A DNA stretch of 57,541 nucleotides. It comes from JBOFDK01 sp051650305 (GTDB taxonomy: Bacteria > Bacillota > Clostridia > Lachnospirales > Cellulosilyticaceae). Position numbers and translations under genes: made by a program. The notes beneath the pieces are model-generated. The model saw only the letters and a list, made by a program, of their open reading frames with translations, searched no databases and had not been told where the DNA came from. Shown piece after piece: positions 34,110-43,252 of this stretch; within the stretch, counting starts at the first letter, position 1, and every line of letters begins with the position of its first letter. The stretch is from the NCBI GenBank assembly GCA_051650305.1, contig JBOFIT010000261.1, positions 1 to 57,541 on the forward strand, read 5' to 3'.

Positions 34110-34373
34110 ATGGCAAACATTAAATCAGCAAAGAAACGTATTAAAGTAATCGCAACTAAAACAGCACGTAACCGTGCAATCAAATCAGCAGTAAAAACTT
34201 ACACAAAGAAAGTGATCGCTGCTGTAGCTGCTAACGATCAAGCAGCTGCTCAAGCTAGCTTAGTTGTAGCTGTAAAAGCTATCGATAAAGCTACTGCAAA
34301 AGGAATTTTCCACAAAAATGCAGCTAGCCGTAAAAAATCAACTTTAGCTCGTTTAGTAAACTCAGTTGCTTAA
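34110..34373 (+). CDS. rpsT: 30S ribosomal protein S20
   Basis: 87 aa, very basic, three-helix protein that binds 16S rRNA: MANIKSAKKRIKV, RNRAIKSAVKTYTKK, then the C-terminal GIFHKNAASRKKSTLARLV. An in-frame ATG 15 bases upstream overlaps the ribosome site, so the ATG at 34110 after GGAGGTG is chosen. It is monocistronic, with strong promoter and terminator. Confidence 0.97.
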   Translation: MANIKSAKKRIKVIATKTARNRAIKSAVKTYTKKVIAAVAANDQAAAQASLVVAVKAIDKATAKGIFHKNAASRKKSTLARLVNSVA

Positions 34374-34384
34374 TAACGTGCACT

Positions 34385-34414
34385 AAAAAAGCCCCTCTTC
34401 GTAGGGGCTTTTTT
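34385..34414. terminator. Bidirectional terminator between rpsT and holA
   Basis: GCCCCT/AGGGGC stem with a loop containing TTCG, A run before and T run after, between convergent genes. Confidence 0.88.
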
Positions 34415-34419
34415 GTATG

Positions 34420-35406
34420 CTATTTATTATAGATACAAGACATAATCAAAAGTTCGATGCACTTCACTTGTTCCATCTTTCCCGTCTTGATGGCAACATC
34501 ACTTTCTAAGCATAAGTCTAAGATTGTCTGAAGTTGCTTAAAGGTAAGCCGACCACTTTCTTCTTCTAGCTCCTTGGCGACAAAAAACGGAAGCCCTACC
34601 ACTTGTGCAATCTGCTTGGATGGCATACGCTGTTTCACTAAGTATTTCACTTGCATAAGCATACGGTATTGCCTTGCGATCAGTACGAGAATCCCTATAG
34701 GTGACTCTTTACTTTCTATCAGACGATTATAAATACTCAAAGCTGTGGTTGTATTTTTTTTAGAGATTTCTTTTAGCAGTTCAAACACACGTTGCTCCAG
34801 TGAAAAGATACATACGCTTTGAATGGCTTCCTTGGTCACTTCCTGCTCACCACAGTAACCTACTAATTTTTCTATTTCTCCCATCATATAATGGACTGAC
34901 TTAGGCATATTTTGAATCATATAGCGCAGTAAACTCACCGAAATCTTCAAGTGACTCTCTTTACAATACTTCCCTAAGATATTTACTAATTCATCTTCGT
35001 CTGGGCACTCACAAGCCACTGCACACTGCTTGGTATGCACCCACTTATAAAGACTGTTACGCTTATCAATTTCCTTTTCCACAAAAACAAATACTGCATA
35101 CTCAGGTAGTGTTTCTAGCCATTTCAGAAGTTTTTGGCTGTCATCTTTTTTACCTGTCTTAAAATAACCACTATCCTTTACAACCACAAGCTTATGTGTT
35201 GCAAAAAAAGGCATGGTTTCTCCTGTATCAATCAGTTTATTCACATCTATTTCTTTGCCTTCAAACAGGCTATAATTCATCATATCATCTTCAGGTACTG
35301 TACGTTCTCTTATCTGCTTCACAAGCTTATCTTTCACAAAGGTTTCTTCACCGTATAGCAAATAGCAGTTGTGTAGCGTCTCACCTAACTGGATCCCCTT
35401 CATCAT
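34420..35406 (-). CDS. holA: DNA polymerase III subunit delta
   Basis: 328 aa clamp-loader subunit that opens the beta clamp. The N-terminal AAA+-like fold has CYLLYGEETFVKDKLVKQI; family features are LPEYAVFVFVEKEIDKRN and the central helical KLVGYCGEQEVTKEAI. The start is one of two adjacent ATGs (35401-35406) with AGGA upstream, inside the last codons of comEC, so translation is coupled. The comEC-holA order is conserved in many Firmicutes. Confidence 0.92.
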   Translation of the reverse strand: MMKGIQLGETLHNCYLLYGEETFVKDKLVKQIRERTVPEDDMMNYSLFEGKEIDVNKLIDTGETMPFFATHKLVVVKDSGYFKTGKKDDSQKLLKWLETLPEYAVFVFVEKEIDKRNSLYKWVHTKQCAVACECPDEDELVNILGKYCKESHLKISVSLLRYMIQNMPKSVHYMMGEIEKLVGYCGEQEVTKEAIQSVCIFSLEQRVFELLKEISKKNTTTALSIYNRLIESKESPIGILVLIARQYRMLMQVKYLVKQRMPSKQIAQVVGLPFFVAKELEEESGRLTFKQLQTILDLCLESDVAIKTGKMEQVKCIELLIMSCIYNK

Positions 35407-37732
35407 CGTTTCTATCTTCCTCCTGTATATGTGTCACAACTTTAAGTCTAGTGCCATCTGTCACAAAAGAAATGGCGCCCTGTGTATCTGTTCTTAATGC
35501 TTGTACACCTTTTTGTTCTAGCCTATCCATCACTTGTGGATTTGGATGATTGTACCGGTTGTTTATACCACTACTTATGATACCATAGTTAGGCGCCATA
35601 TGGTCTAAAAATTTCTGTGAGGATGATGTCTTCGAACCATGGTGTGCTACCTTTAAAGCCGTTACTTCTGGCAAGTCCTCCACCACCTTTTCTTCGATGC
35701 GTTGGGTCATATCCCCGGTGAAAAGCTGCTTATACGCCCCATATTGCACCAAGCATACGGCTGAACGGTCATTGCTTTCCGCTACTTGGTCCCCTGCCAA
35801 AAAGCACTGAATCCTCACCCCATCCACTGTCATCTGCTCATTCCCATCTAAGGTGATATAGGGAATCTCTTCTTTTTGGCATAATGCTTGTAATTGCTGC
35901 TGCCATTCCTTTTCTATCACCATTTCTGGCATCATCATCCGCTTGATAGGTATTCCTTCTTCTACAAGGCCAATGATGCCACCGATATGATCTTCATGGC
36001 CATGGGAAACGATTACACTTTCCACTTCTCTAATCCCACGATACTTCAGATACTTTGCCATGACTTTTTCCTTTCCTACGGGGCCACCGTCTATAAGGAT
36101 GGCTTTTTTCGTCGGTGTGATGATTATGGCACCATCGCCTTGCCCCACGTATAGGTGGGTTACTTCCAGTAGCGGCTGCTCTAGCACCTTCGGAGCCATA
36201 ATCATCACTGCACAAATTCCCCACACTGCCATACTCAACTTCCTGTGTTTCCATTGGAAGAAGTACAGGATTCCTACTATACCTAGTCCATAATAGCATA
36301 CGATAGTCATAAGAGACGGCTTCCCTGTAATCCATGTGGCTAGTGGCAATTCTAAGCAAAGTTCACCCATCACATGCATCCCTTGAATTACCCAGCTTAT
36401 ACCTAAGCCAAGCCATTGTGCAACTGGTAGCGCAATCATACTCAAAGCAACCACCCCTAAGCACAGTGGCAAAAGCAGACTATACAGCGGAATAACCACA
36501 AAGTTAAGCAAGTTACCAAGTACTGGCACTTCAAAGAAATGCCAGCTCAGCACAGGCAATAATACCCATGTCAAAACTCCTTGTGATAAACAGGCGAAAA
36601 ACATAGGATGCTTTCTAGGTGACTTGCCGTAGACTATTTTACAACGTCTGCTCATCTCCATCACAAGAATAATTCCTAAGTAAGCTACAAAAGAAAGCTG
36701 AAAGCCTACTTGAAAAAGCTGATAAGGTGCGCCGCTTAAAAGAACGAGTGCTGCTATAGCCAAGCTAATGAGTAAATCTTCTTCTTCCCATAAGACGCGG
36801 CCTATATAAATAATCGTTAGCACGATGCATGCACGTACCACTGATGTGTTAAAACCCACCAATAAGGCATACAACCAGATGACACCTAGACTATAAACGG
36901 CTCGTTTCTTATAAGCAGGAACAATCCCTTTAAGAAGCCACCAAGCACCTCCAAATATAAGGCCTATATGCAAGCCAGATACAGCCAATACATGTCCTAT
37001 ACCTAGACGGTTGTACATCTCCCTTACGTCTTCTGGCATACCGTCATCCACACCAACCAAAAGGCTTGTAACGACACCCTGATCTTTTCCCGCAAACACT
37101 TTATCAATTTGTTGCTCCAGTGCTTTTCGTGCTAAAGCGGGTATATTTCTGCCTTTTCCATAGGGTACAATCTTTGTTGCTTGTACTTCTGCCCACACCC
37201 TTTCTCCCTTCAAATACAAACAATAGTCCATATCCGATGGATTCATCTGGGGTGCTGGTGCCTTTGGTACACCATACACTTGGATAACGTCACCCACTTC
37301 ATACTCCCCCTGTGAACCTATCCGCACCACGACCTTCCCATACAGCTTCGACGGCTTGCCTTCCTTTTCACCTTGCAAGTCACCGACTAGCAACTGCGTT
37401 CCATACGTATTGGGGCGCACTTCTTGTATCGTTCCCATGACCCATGGCATTTGTCTTTCTAATTGCCCCTGACTTACCTGGTCGCTCATCACAATACGCA
37501 TGGCTCCTAGTAGGAAAATGCCCAAAAGTCCTAGCCACTTGCTACTCTTCCCCCACCAGCTTATCATACCTATGCTCATAGCTACTAAAACAATAAAAAG
37601 GGTAGCATAAGGCACTTCTTGCCTTATACTACCCCCTATAATACCTAAAATAAAAAAGATGCTTATAAAAATCACTGGTCTATGGTGTGTCTGCAATGAT
37701 TTCTTCATTCCTTTCAATAAGTCCAGCTGCAT
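35381..37732 (-). CDS. comEC: DNA internalization-related competence protein ComEC/Rec2
   Basis: 783 aa multi-spanning membrane protein forming the DNA-uptake channel. Order: N-terminal transmembrane segments and an OB-like DUF4131 domain (~1-180), the Competence domain with GIGHVLAVSGLHIGLIFG (~220-480), and a C-terminal metallo-beta-lactamase domain with HVGQGDGAIII, VIVSHGHEDHIGGI and VAHHGSKTSSS, possibly a nuclease. The start is uncertain: the ATG at 37730-37732 overlaps the GerMN gene and lacks a Shine-Dalgarno, while an in-frame ATG 24 bases on directly abuts AAAGGA. comEA is about 3 kb upstream. Confidence 0.92.
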   Translation of the reverse strand: MQLDLLKGMKKSLQTHHRPVIFISIFFILGIIGGSIRQEVPYATLFIVLVAMSIGMISWWGKSSKWLGLLGIFLLGAMRIVMSDQVSQGQLERQMPWVMGTIQEVRPNTYGTQLLVGDLQGEKEGKPSKLYGKVVVRIGSQGEYEVGDVIQVYGVPKAPAPQMNPSDMDYCLYLKGERVWAEVQATKIVPYGKGRNIPALARKALEQQIDKVFAGKDQGVVTSLLVGVDDGMPEDVREMYNRLGIGHVLAVSGLHIGLIFGGAWWLLKGIVPAYKKRAVYSLGVIWLYALLVGFNTSVVRACIVLTIIYIGRVLWEEEDLLISLAIAALVLLSGAPYQLFQVGFQLSFVAYLGIILVMEMSRRCKIVYGKSPRKHPMFFACLSQGVLTWVLLPVLSWHFFEVPVLGNLLNFVVIPLYSLLLPLCLGVVALSMIALPVAQWLGLGISWVIQGMHVMGELCLELPLATWITGKPSLMTIVCYYGLGIVGILYFFQWKHRKLSMAVWGICAVMIMAPKVLEQPLLEVTHLYVGQGDGAIIITPTKKAILIDGGPVGKEKVMAKYLKYRGIREVESVIVSHGHEDHIGGIIGLVEEGIPIKRMMMPEMVIEKEWQQQLQALCQKEEIPYITLDGNEQMTVDGVRIQCFLAGDQVAESNDRSAVCLVQYGAYKQLFTGDMTQRIEEKVVEDLPEVTALKVAHHGSKTSSSQKFLDHMAPNYGIISSGINNRYNHPNPQVMDRLEQKGVQALRTDTQGAISFVTDGTRLKVVTHIQEEDRNDDEGDPVR

Positions 37733-38627
37733 CTGTTACAGAAGTGAACTCTGATTGTTTTTGCCCATCCATTAAAAACATAACTTTCTGTACCTTAGGA
37801 TTTTCTGTCAAAGAATTGACTAACGAATAAATCACAAGCTTTTCCTGTAAAAGTGACGTTGTCTGTGCATTTTTCAGATTATATGCTAAATCCAACTGAC
37901 AATTAAGTTCCTGTGTCTTAATGGCATTCACTTTTGTATCTGGTGGCAATACGGGTAATAACCCCTCAATCGTTGGCCCCTTGATCAGTTCTTTAATAAT
38001 ATACTCTTCAATCGGTGTATTGGTATTGATACTGATCGTACGCTCTTCTTTATAGAGTTTATCCTCATTTGCTTTTGGGAAGTAAAGCGTAATGGTTTGT
38101 GTGAGTGTAGGTGGATTTGGAATAGGCACATTAATAAGCATATCCTTTCTAGATACTGCCCCTACCTTTGTACCATAATTGGTTGTTAAAGGCTTATCTT
38201 CCACATAAAATTCTACAGCCTCAATAAAGTCCAAGTCCGTTAAGGAATACACAAGTGAGACTCTTATAGCCACTTGATTTTCCGTCGTTAAGCTGGTGTA
38301 TTCTTTATCAAATGTGACATAGGCTACCTGCTCTTTTAAAGCCACATCTTCAATATGGAAATCTATCGGTTTAGCTGCTTGATTGCCTACTTGTGGACCT
38401 TTCGCTAAAATGTCAATAACTGCTTTCATTTTTTCTTCATTCGTCACATTACTGTCTAATGTAATCTTCGCTTCTTGTGCTTCTAAATTACCATTCTGCC
38501 CATTATAAAAATAAGCATTAATCAGATTTTGTTGACCATTATTTTTCAAAGGCGTATTGCAGCCTACGAGGCCTAGCATAAGTGCAAGCATTACTACGAT
38601 TATGCGGTTCTTATATAGGTACTTCAT
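37680..38627 (-). CDS. GerMN domain lipoprotein (sporulation/germination-type)
   Basis: 315 aa. A lipoprotein signal ends in LGLVGC (lipobox), so it is anchored to the outer face of the membrane. Two GerMN-type domains follow, the first roughly residues 35-155 (EEKMKAVIDILAKGP) and the second 180-300 (IEEYIIKELIKGP). The domain occurs in GerM of Bacillus and in LpqB-like proteins, where a GerMN lipoprotein is linked to a two-component system. The ATG at 38625-38627 has AAGGAGGTGG. It follows the histidine kinase by 10 bases, an LpqB/MtrB-like arrangement. Confidence 0.85.
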   Translation of the reverse strand: MKYLYKNRIIVVMLALMLGLVGCNTPLKNNGQQNLINAYFYNGQNGNLEAQEAKITLDSNVTNEEKMKAVIDILAKGPQVGNQAAKPIDFHIEDVALKEQVAYVTFDKEYTSLTTENQVAIRVSLVYSLTDLDFIEAVEFYVEDKPLTTNYGTKVGAVSRKDMLINVPIPNPPTLTQTITLYFPKANEDKLYKEERTISINTNTPIEEYIIKELIKGPTIEGLLPVLPPDTKVNAIKTQELNCQLDLAYNLKNAQTTSLLQEKLVIYSLVNSLTENPKVQKVMFLMDGQKQSEFTSVTDAAGLIERNEEIIADTP

Positions 38628-38637
38628 AGCCACCTCC

Positions 38638-40059
38638 TTATACATGTCGTATAGGAATTTGTACAATGAATGTAGATCCTATACCTTCTTCGCTTTCTAC
38701 TTGAATCGATCCATTATGCATAATAATGGTGCGATACGTAATAGAGAGCCCAAGTCCTGTTCCGCCTGTTTCTCTATTTCTTGTCTTATCTGTGCGGTAA
38801 AAACGTTCAAAGATTTTTGATTGTTCTTCTTTTGCAATCCCTATCCCTGTGTCTTGTACCGTAATAAAAGCATCTTGTAAATCACTTTGTAAAATAACTT
38901 TTACTTCGCCACCTTCAGGTGTGTATTTAATAGCATTTTCAATCAAATTTGATATTGCTAAGGTCAGTTTAACTTCATCAATATCGATATAAATATCCTT
39001 ATGACTTTGGTAAACCATCTTGATATCCTTCTTTTTAGCAAGTGGAATCAGACGCTTTAAAATAGCCTGTGTCATCTCATTAAGTTGTGTGGTCTGTATA
39101 TTCATAGGAATTTCTTTTCGGTCTAGTCTCACAAGTGTGAGTAAATCAGAAATAATGTTATTTAAGCGGTCTACTTCTGAATTAATATCCATAAAGAATT
39201 CCTTATACATCTCCACCGGTACGTTCTCTTGGAAAATCAGAGATTCTGTAAGTACTTTAATAGAAGACAATGGTGTCTTAAGCTCATGAGATACATTGGA
39301 TACAAACTCTTGTCTAGATTGCTCTACACGTTCTAATTGGTCTGTCATATGATTAAAGGCATTACCTAATTCTGCTATTTCATCTTTTCCTCGGATATCC
39401 ACTTTTTGTTCTAACTGCCCATTGGTTACTTTCTGAACAACTTTCATCAGAACTTTTAAAGGCCTTGTAATAAAAGATGAGGTGAAAAAGCTAAGGAGCC
39501 CTACAAGTAAACTAGTGAGTAAAGCGAGTAAATAAATCTGCTGCTCCATAACCTCTAAAGATTGATAAATGGCATCTATTTTAGCTGTAATGATGACAGC
39601 ACCTAGTATTTCATCTTTATTATCCTTGTCTACAACAGATGTTGCAGCCATCATAATCTGCTCATCATCTTTTTTATATTGCTTGGCATCATCTACTTTA
39701 TTTAAAGCACTAAATACAACTTCATTGACAAGGGTTTTCTTCAAATCTGCTCCCGCCGAGTCTGCTACCACATACCCTAGCTTGTCCACCACCATAATAC
39801 GCGCATCGCCCTGCTCTTTGCTCAAACTATCGATGAGAGATTTAAAAAAAGTATAATTGCTATTGTCCTTTAAGTAGTCCCCTTCCATAACCTTGGTGCC
39901 CACGCGAATTGCTTCACGTCTCCATTCTTCCTCACTTTGTGCCACAAAATAAGTTTCCATGCTTTCCATTAAAATAGGTGTAAAAAACATAAGTGGCACA
40001 AAACTTACCATGAAAAAGAGAATGAAGAGTCGCCATCTCAGGCTATGAAACCACTTCAT
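38638..40059 (-). CDS. Sensor histidine kinase (WalK/PhoR-like)
   Basis: 473 aa membrane kinase. TM1 is ~11-31, an extracellular dCache/PAS-like sensor ~32-172 and TM2 ~176-195. A HAMP domain spans about 197-250, the dimerisation domain has phospho-acceptor His258 in SNVSHELKTPLSS, and the ATPase domain has NLIENAIKYTPEGG, QDTGIGIAKEE and TGGTGLGLSI. The ligand is unknown. It is one base after the response regulator stop, with AAGGAT just before. Confidence 0.93.
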   Translation of the reverse strand: MKWFHSLRWRLFILFFMVSFVPLMFFTPILMESMETYFVAQSEEEWRREAIRVGTKVMEGDYLKDNSNYTFFKSLIDSLSKEQGDARIMVVDKLGYVVADSAGADLKKTLVNEVVFSALNKVDDAKQYKKDDEQIMMAATSVVDKDNKDEILGAVIITAKIDAIYQSLEVMEQQIYLLALLTSLLVGLLSFFTSSFITRPLKVLMKVVQKVTNGQLEQKVDIRGKDEIAELGNAFNHMTDQLERVEQSRQEFVSNVSHELKTPLSSIKVLTESLIFQENVPVEMYKEFFMDINSEVDRLNNIISDLLTLVRLDRKEIPMNIQTTQLNEMTQAILKRLIPLAKKKDIKMVYQSHKDIYIDIDEVKLTLAISNLIENAIKYTPEGGEVKVILQSDLQDAFITVQDTGIGIAKEEQSKIFERFYRTDKTRNRETGGTGLGLSITYRTIIMHNGSIQVESEEGIGSTFIVQIPIRHV

Positions 40060-40060
40060 C

Positions 40061-40747
40061 TTAATCCTTAAAATAGTAACCTACCCCCCATTTTGTCTGA
40101 ATGTACTCTGGTTGTCCTGGATTTGGTTCAATCTTTTCTCTCAGACGTCTCACATGTACATCAACTGTACGCACATCACCTGGGTAATCTCTTCCCCAAA
40201 TGGTATCTAGTAATTGCTCTCTATTATAAACTTTTCCTGGATGGGTAGCAAAAAGCTCTAACATATCAAATTCTTTTGCTGTCAGATTAATTTCTTGATT
40301 GCCTAAGAAAATACGTCTGCTATTTAATTCAAGTCTTAATGATCCTACTTCTAAAATCTTTTTGTTTTGCTCTTTTTCGATGTGATTCGAACGACGTAAG
40401 ATTGCTTTAATACGTGCTTTAAGCTCTAATATATTAAATGGTTTGGTGACGTAATCATCTGCACCATATTCAAGTCCCATAATCTTATCCATGTCTTCAC
40501 CTTTTGCAGTGAGCATAATAATAGGAAGATTTGAAAATTCGCGTACAAGCTGACACACTTCAAGACCACTGTATTTAGGTAACATCACATCGAGAATCAT
40601 CACATCATAATGTCCCCCTCGTACTAAAGTCAAAGCTTCTTCACCATCATAGGCTACATCGACTTCCCAACCTTCTTGCTCTAAACTAAATTTAATCCCT
40701 TTAACGATGAGTTTTTCATCATCTACTACTAATACTTTACTATTCAT
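40061..40747 (-). CDS. OmpR/PhoB-family response regulator
   Basis: 228 aa. The receiver has VVDDEKL, phospho-acceptor Asp53 in MILDVMLPKYSG, switch Thr in MLTAKGED, and Lys in YVTKPFN. The C-terminal winged helix has LTAKEFDMLELFATHPGKVY and VDVHVRRLREKIE. It resembles WalR/YycF, but the usual wal operon partners (WalH, WalI, WalJ) are not here, so it is left unnamed. AGGAGG precedes the ATG. Confidence 0.94.
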   Translation of the reverse strand: MNSKVLVVDDEKLIVKGIKFSLEQEGWEVDVAYDGEEALTLVRGGHYDVMILDVMLPKYSGLEVCQLVREFSNLPIIMLTAKGEDMDKIMGLEYGADDYVTKPFNILELKARIKAILRRSNHIEKEQNKKILEVGSLRLELNSRRIFLGNQEINLTAKEFDMLELFATHPGKVYNREQLLDTIWGRDYPGDVRTVDVHVRRLREKIEPNPGQPEYIQTKWGVGYYFKD

Positions 40748-40758
40748 TTAATATCCTC

Positions 40759-41388
40759 CTACTCTGTTGTTATCATTGCTTCGATTTGGCTATAAGTCTT
40801 CTCTCCTATACCCGTCACTTCTTTAATTGCTTCTTTATTTTTAAATGGACCATTTGTGGTTCTATAGTCAATAATTTGCTGTGCTTTCACATCACCGATC
40901 CCCGGTAAATCTTTTAAAGCCGTTAGATCTGCTTCATTAATATTGATGTGTTGCCCGAGACTTGTCCCCTCCTTACTATTGTCATATGAATGGGCGGTTT
41001 TGTCAATTTTTTCTCCTATTTTTGGTATATATATTTTTTCATTGGGAACAATCACACGAGCTAAGTTAACCACTTCCTTATCTGCTTCTTCAAGAAAGCC
41101 CCCTGCAATGCTAATAGCTTCCTTTACTAAGGCATCAGAAGCTAGCTGGTATACATCCGGCTTTTTCACTTGGCCACATACATATACCGGTACTTGCATT
41201 GGTATAGCATCGTTTCTTTCTTCTATTACAGCAACAGTTTCTTCCTCTTTTACACTTTGCTTTTCATCTTCTATCAGTTGGAAAGCTTGCTGTACTTGCT
41301 GGGTTTTATAATACCTATAGCATCCTAGTGTACCTGTTAAAACGATTACGATTAGAATGATTTTATATTTATTTAATAATTTTAACAT
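40759..41388 (-). CDS. comEA: ComEA-like competence DNA-binding protein
   Basis: 209 aa. N-terminal membrane anchor (~9-22), SLBB domain (VPVYVCGQVKKPDVYQL through NLARVIVPNEKIYIP), a flexible linker, then tandem helix-hairpin-helix motifs (NINEADLTALKDLPGIGDVKAQQII and ATGIGEKTY-like VTGIGEKTYSQI) that bind DNA. In naturally transformable bacteria it holds incoming DNA for ComEC, which is encoded in the same strand run. GAGGTGA precedes the ATG. Many SLBB-HhH proteins occur without proven competence. Confidence 0.88.
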   Translation of the reverse strand: MLKLLNKYKIILIVIVLTGTLGCYRYYKTQQVQQAFQLIEDEKQSVKEEETVAVIEERNDAIPMQVPVYVCGQVKKPDVYQLASDALVKEAISIAGGFLEEADKEVVNLARVIVPNEKIYIPKIGEKIDKTAHSYDNSKEGTSLGQHININEADLTALKDLPGIGDVKAQQIIDYRTTNGPFKNKEAIKEVTGIGEKTYSQIEAMITTE

Positions 41389-41400
41389 ATAATCACCTCA

Positions 41401-41429
41401 TCTATAAAGTCTTAACACTTTTTTCACAA
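41401..41429 (-). promoter_or_regulatory. Candidate sigma-A promoter of comEA
   Basis: Minus strand: TTGTGA (41424-41429), 17-base spacer, TATAGA (41401-41406), only ~13 bases before the ATG, so the leader would be short. Confidence 0.4.
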
Positions 41430-41445
41430 CTTAGACATCTTTGCC

Positions 41446-41474
41446 TTTACTAAATTTCATTCTTTTTATATACT
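41446..41474 (+). promoter_or_regulatory. Candidate sigma-A promoter of the D,D-carboxypeptidase gene
   Basis: TTTACT (41446-41451), 17-base spacer, TATACT (41469-41474), then AAAGGAG and the ATG at 41503. Confidence 0.5.
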
Positions 41475-41502
41475 AGTACTATTGAAAGGAGTAACTATCC
41501 CT

Positions 41503-42843
41503 ATGTACAAAAGATATTTCAGATCTTCTATAACCTATTTTGTTCTTTTATGTGTACTTTCTATAAGTTTACTACCATCTACTACATGGGCAACTGAAGA
41601 AAATACAGTCCCGTCCATCGTTGCGGATGCTGCCATTCTTATGGATGCTAAAACGGGCAAGATACTTTATGAAAAAAATGCACGTAATACTTACTATCCT
41701 GCAAGTATTACCAAGCTCATGACAACTTTACTCGTCATTGAAAACCTTAAACCTACAGATACCATTACCTTTTCTCAAGAGGCCATTAACAGTACACCTC
41801 CTGGCAGTAGTTCCATCGGCATCTTTGCTGGTGAGCAGCTTACAGTCGACCAGGCACTTCACGGTCTACTCCTCATGTCCTCCAACGAAATTGCCAACGG
41901 ACTTGCAGAGGCAGTAAGTGGTTCTATCGATTCTTTCGCTTCGCTTATGACACAGAAAGCGAAGGCTTTAGGTTGTACCAATACAAACTTTATGAATCCC
42001 CATGGTTTTCATGATACCAATCATTACACCACAGCTTATGATATGGCACTCATTATGCGTGCCCTTTATAATAACGATTATTTCTTAGAAATCATGTCCC
42101 ATATGACGTACCAAATTCCACCTACCAATAAATCTGCCGAACCAAGACCCCTTGCACAGCAGCATGGTCTGATGAATCAGATTAGAAACAGTGCCCTTTA
42201 TCGTAGTGATGTAATCGGTGGTAAGACCGGTTATCATAACGAAGCTGGTAATACCTTGGTGACAGCTGCAAGACAAGGAGACATTGACCTTATCGCTGTC
42301 ATTCTAAAAGGTGAAGGGTCTAGTATGTATAAGGACACCAATAAATTATTGGATTATGGTTTTAATGCTTATCACACCATCGAGCTTCACAAGACCTCTT
42401 CACTTCTTAAGACACTACCTGTTTACGCCATTAAAAGCGGTAATCTAATCGAAGCTGCTCAAGGAGATGTGGCTGTATCCAGTAACGAATCACTGCTTAT
42501 TAGTCGTGATATCAAATTACGTGATATTAGCACGAAGCTGAACCTCCCTGAGTACTTAGAGCTTGGGGTTAAAGAAAATGAAAAAGTCGGCACCATTGAC
42601 TATATCTACAACAATCAAATTATCGCTTCCAACGATTTAGTCATTTCAGGCCTTCATTTCCTGTCTTCACCCTTTGGTGCTACAAACCCTAATCCCACGC
42701 CATTCCCATTTCCTATAGAGTGGCTCATTGCACTGATTATTCTTATCTTCATTCTCTTCCTTATTTTTTCATCCATGAAACGTCGTCATCAAAAACGTTA
42801 TTTCAAGACAAAAAAAATGCGCTTTAGCAAAACATTAAAATAG
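41503..42843 (+). CDS. D-alanyl-D-alanine carboxypeptidase (S11 family, DacF-like)
   Basis: 446 aa serine-type D,D-carboxypeptidase that trims stem peptides. A signal peptide (cut probable after TWA) is followed by the catalytic motifs PASITKLMT (Ser nucleophile and Lys), SSNEIANGLAEA (SxN) and IGGKTGYHNEAGN (KTG). A C-terminal membrane-anchoring helix (~395-418) is followed by a very basic tail. A TTG 21 bases upstream precedes AAAGGAG and is rejected. DacF of sporulating bacteria acts in forespore cortex synthesis, but the vegetative paralogue cannot be excluded. Confidence 0.92.
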   Translation: MYKRYFRSSITYFVLLCVLSISLLPSTTWATEENTVPSIVADAAILMDAKTGKILYEKNARNTYYPASITKLMTTLLVIENLKPTDTITFSQEAINSTPPGSSSIGIFAGEQLTVDQALHGLLLMSSNEIANGLAEAVSGSIDSFASLMTQKAKALGCTNTNFMNPHGFHDTNHYTTAYDMALIMRALYNNDYFLEIMSHMTYQIPPTNKSAEPRPLAQQHGLMNQIRNSALYRSDVIGGKTGYHNEAGNTLVTAARQGDIDLIAVILKGEGSSMYKDTNKLLDYGFNAYHTIELHKTSSLLKTLPVYAIKSGNLIEAAQGDVAVSSNESLLISRDIKLRDISTKLNLPEYLELGVKENEKVGTIDYIYNNQIIASNDLVISGLHFLSSPFGATNPNPTPFPFPIEWLIALIILIFILFLIFSSMKRRHQKRYFKTKKMRFSKTLK

Positions 42844-42866
42844 GCTGGGGAAATCCCCAGCCTATT
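42839..42866. terminator. Strong hairpin between the carboxypeptidase and rsfS genes
   Basis: Twelve-base-pair perfect stem (AATAGGCTGGGG/CCCCAGCCTATT) with a four-base loop. On the minus strand TTTT follows; on the plus strand only TTGTTGTATT. It lies between convergent genes and overlaps the carboxypeptidase stop. Confidence 0.8.
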
Positions 42867-42872
42867 GTTGTA

Positions 42873-43223
42873 TTAAAATATCAGTTCTTTTGCATCATGC
42901 CATAAACGATCTAATCCATAGAACTCTGCATCATCTTTAAAAAGGATATGCACAATGATATGACCATAGTCAAGCAAGATCCATCCTGCTGTATCATAGC
43001 CTTCTTTACGATAGACAAACATATCATCTTCATGCTCTAGCCTAAATTCCAGTTCATCTGCCAAAGCTTTGGTTGCCCGTGTATTAGAAGCAACTGCAAT
43101 GATAAATACATCTGCAATAGCCGTTAGTTCATGTACATCTAAAGCTTGAATACTTTCTAATTTCTTTGCATCCAGTATTTTATAAATCTTCTCTGCATCT
43201 CTTAAGCATTCTTCTTTCACCAT
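42873..43223 (-). CDS. rsfS: Ribosome silencing factor RsfS
   Basis: 116 aa. The RsfS/DUF143 fold has SIQALDVHELTAIADVFIIAVASNTRATKALADEL and the C-terminal GWILLDYGHIIVHIL. It binds ribosomal protein L14 and blocks subunit joining when nutrients are low. AAAGGAG precedes the ATG. The usual neighbours nadD and yqeK are upstream, separated by an antiporter gene. Confidence 0.94.
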   Translation of the reverse strand: MVKEECLRDAEKIYKILDAKKLESIQALDVHELTAIADVFIIAVASNTRATKALADELEFRLEHEDDMFVYRKEGYDTAGWILLDYGHIIVHILFKDDAEFYGLDRLWHDAKELIF

Positions 43224-43252
43224 TCAAAAACTCCTTTGCTCATAGCCTTTAA

